From assembly GCA_017481875.1 (NCBI GenBank), contig JAFUOP010000016.1:1-64000 (forward strand): 64,000 nucleotides of DNA, written 5' to 3'. The translations under genes and the position numbers were made by a program. The notes under the pieces were generated by a model. That model was not told the origin of the DNA. It saw only the letters and a list, made by a program, of their open reading frames with translations, and did no database searches. How positions within the stretch are numbered: position 1 is the first letter of the stretch; the number at the start of each line of letters is the position of its first letter. The stretch comes from Bacteroidaceae bacterium. GTDB taxonomy: Bacteria > Bacteroidota > Bacteroidia > Bacteroidales > Bacteroidaceae. Positions 63,252 through 64,000 of this stretch are shown here, in pieces.

Positions 63252-64000
63252 TTATGCTATGATGTGTGTGCCACTCTGCCCATCAATTGCATCTGCACGG
63301 GTTATTACCACCTGCGACACTCCGTTGTCTATAGCATTGAAGGCGTTGTCTATTTTGGGTATCATTCCTCCGCTTACAGTGCCGTCGGCAAGCAGTTCCT
63401 TGTAGCTCTCTTTGTTGATAGTGGCGATGAGGCTGTCGGCGTCGTCGGGGTTGCGCATTACTCCGGGGAATTCAAAGCAATATGTAAGTGTTACATCATA
63501 AAATTCTGCAAGTCCCTTGGCTGTTTCTGCCGCCATAGTATCGGCATTGGTGTTCAGCAGGTTGCCATTCCCGTCGTGCGTGAGAGGTGCCACAATAGGT
63601 ACTATGCCTTGCTCAATGAGTCTGCCAAGCATCTGACCGTCGGCATAATCGACATCACCCACAAAACCATAATCAACCTCACCTACAGGGCGTTTGTGTG
63701 CTCTTATTATATTGCAGTCGGCACCTGTGAGGCCCAATGCGTTCACTCCGCGTGCTTGCAGGCCTGCAACAATGTTTTTGTTTACCAGGCCACCATATAC
63801 CATTGTAACCACTTGCAGGGTTTCGGCGTCGGTTATGCGTCTGCCACCAACCATTTTGCTCTCTATACCCAATCTCTCGGCTATCTTTGTTGCCGAGCGG
63901 CCACCGCCGTGAATGAGCACCTTTGCTCCTTCAATGGCTGCAAAGCGGTTGAGCAGGGCTGCAAGCGATGCGGGCTCTTCCACAATTTTGCCACCCACTT
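63252..64000 (-). CDS. argB: Acetylglutamate kinase (N-terminus beyond window)
   Basis: Phosphorylates N-acetylglutamate in arginine synthesis. VGGKIVEEP at the window edge is the phosphate-binding start, followed by IHGGGRSATKIAER, VGGRRITDAETL, the N-terminal kinase core, PLTHDGNGNLLNTNADTMA and SGGMIPKIDNAF. About 8-10 N-terminal residues are cut off by the end of the window. No in-window codon is the true start. Confidence 0.95.
   Translation of the reverse strand, partial: VGGKIVEEPASLAALLNRFAAIEGAKVLIHGGGRSATKIAERLGIESKMVGGRRITDAETLQVVTMVYGGLVNKNIVAGLQARGVNALGLTGADCNIIRAHKRPVGEVDYGFVGDVDYADGQMLGRLIEQGIVPIVAPLTHDGNGNLLNTNADTMAAETAKGLAEFYDVTLTYCFEFPGVMRNPDDADSLIATINKESYKELLADGTVSGGMIPKIDNAFNAIDNGVSQVVITRADAIDGQSGTHIIA

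Overview
The window is a chromosomal segment of a Bacteroidales bacterium, most likely a gut commensal that feeds on host or dietary glycans. The evidence is a core of Bacteroidetes-type genes: the type IX secretion genes porU, porV and porT, a uppS-bamA-ompH-ompH-murI cluster, SUI1, Rex, stand-alone trpB2, class I fumarase, and DUF6089, DUF6242 and calycin-like proteins. There are also lipoproteins, secreted fucosidases, and many start-site-proximal boxes of the Bacteroidetes form TAnnTTTG or its variant TAnnTTCG. Short C-terminal tails of the VYDL-GR-KG-VYI type on two secreted proteins fit cargo of the encoded type IX system. Genus cannot be fixed from the sequence; a Prevotellaceae- or Muribaculaceae-like relative is an inference.

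Layout. 1-4.8 kb: tail of an unknown gene, a secreted GH29 alpha-L-fucosidase and a large modular secreted protein. 4.8-7.4 kb: an islet bounded by an 18-bp direct repeat of the 3' end of tRNA-Leu(TAA), holding a frameshifted adenine deaminase with a lipoprotein signal and a C-terminal scrap of aroE. 7.5-11 kb: Rieske-like lipoprotein, argH, SRPBCC protein, pyrE and SUI1 (minus strand). 11.1-19.8 kb: rex, FAH-family enzyme, porU, porV, ispF, lipoprotein phosphoesterase, ribD. 19.9-28 kb: the outer-membrane biogenesis cluster DUF6242, DUF6089, uppS, bamA, three OmpH/Skp paralogues and murI. 28-34 kb: lolC/E-type permease, rbfA, O-methyltransferase (minus), then xerD, TPR lipoprotein, dprA. 34-41.6 kb: hflX, fumarase, rubrerythrin, a 30-residue membrane peptide, ferredoxin, porT, a trp attenuator with a WWW leader peptide and trpB2, and a YqiA-like esterase. 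41.6-44.1 kb: CPBP protease, ribF, HAD hydrolase (minus).

44.2-48.2 kb is the most disturbed part: tRNA(CAT), a 5'-nucleotidase-type lipoprotein broken by a TGA codon, and a DUF234-type ATPase whose promoter lies in a tandem 41-bp repeat. 48.3-56.4 kb: M1 aminopeptidase, then a membrane-anchored HTH regulator with a small secreted protein that resembles its sensor domain, divergent from a 1277-residue GH95 alpha-L-fucosidase. 56.5-64 kb (minus strand): flavodiiron protein, GH123-like glycosidase, calycin-like lipoprotein and TonB-dependent receptor as one apparent unit, then a YgjP-like metallopeptidase and the argB 3' part cut by the window end.

Functionally, GH29, GH95 and GH123-like enzymes point to removal of fucose and amino sugars from glycans outside the cell. 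PorU, PorV and PorT can export such enzymes, BamA and the OmpH proteins build the outer membrane that carries them, and rubrerythrin, flavodiiron protein and Rex fit an anaerobe that manages oxygen and NADH balance. I found no CRISPR array, no insertion sequence with a transposase and no rRNA.
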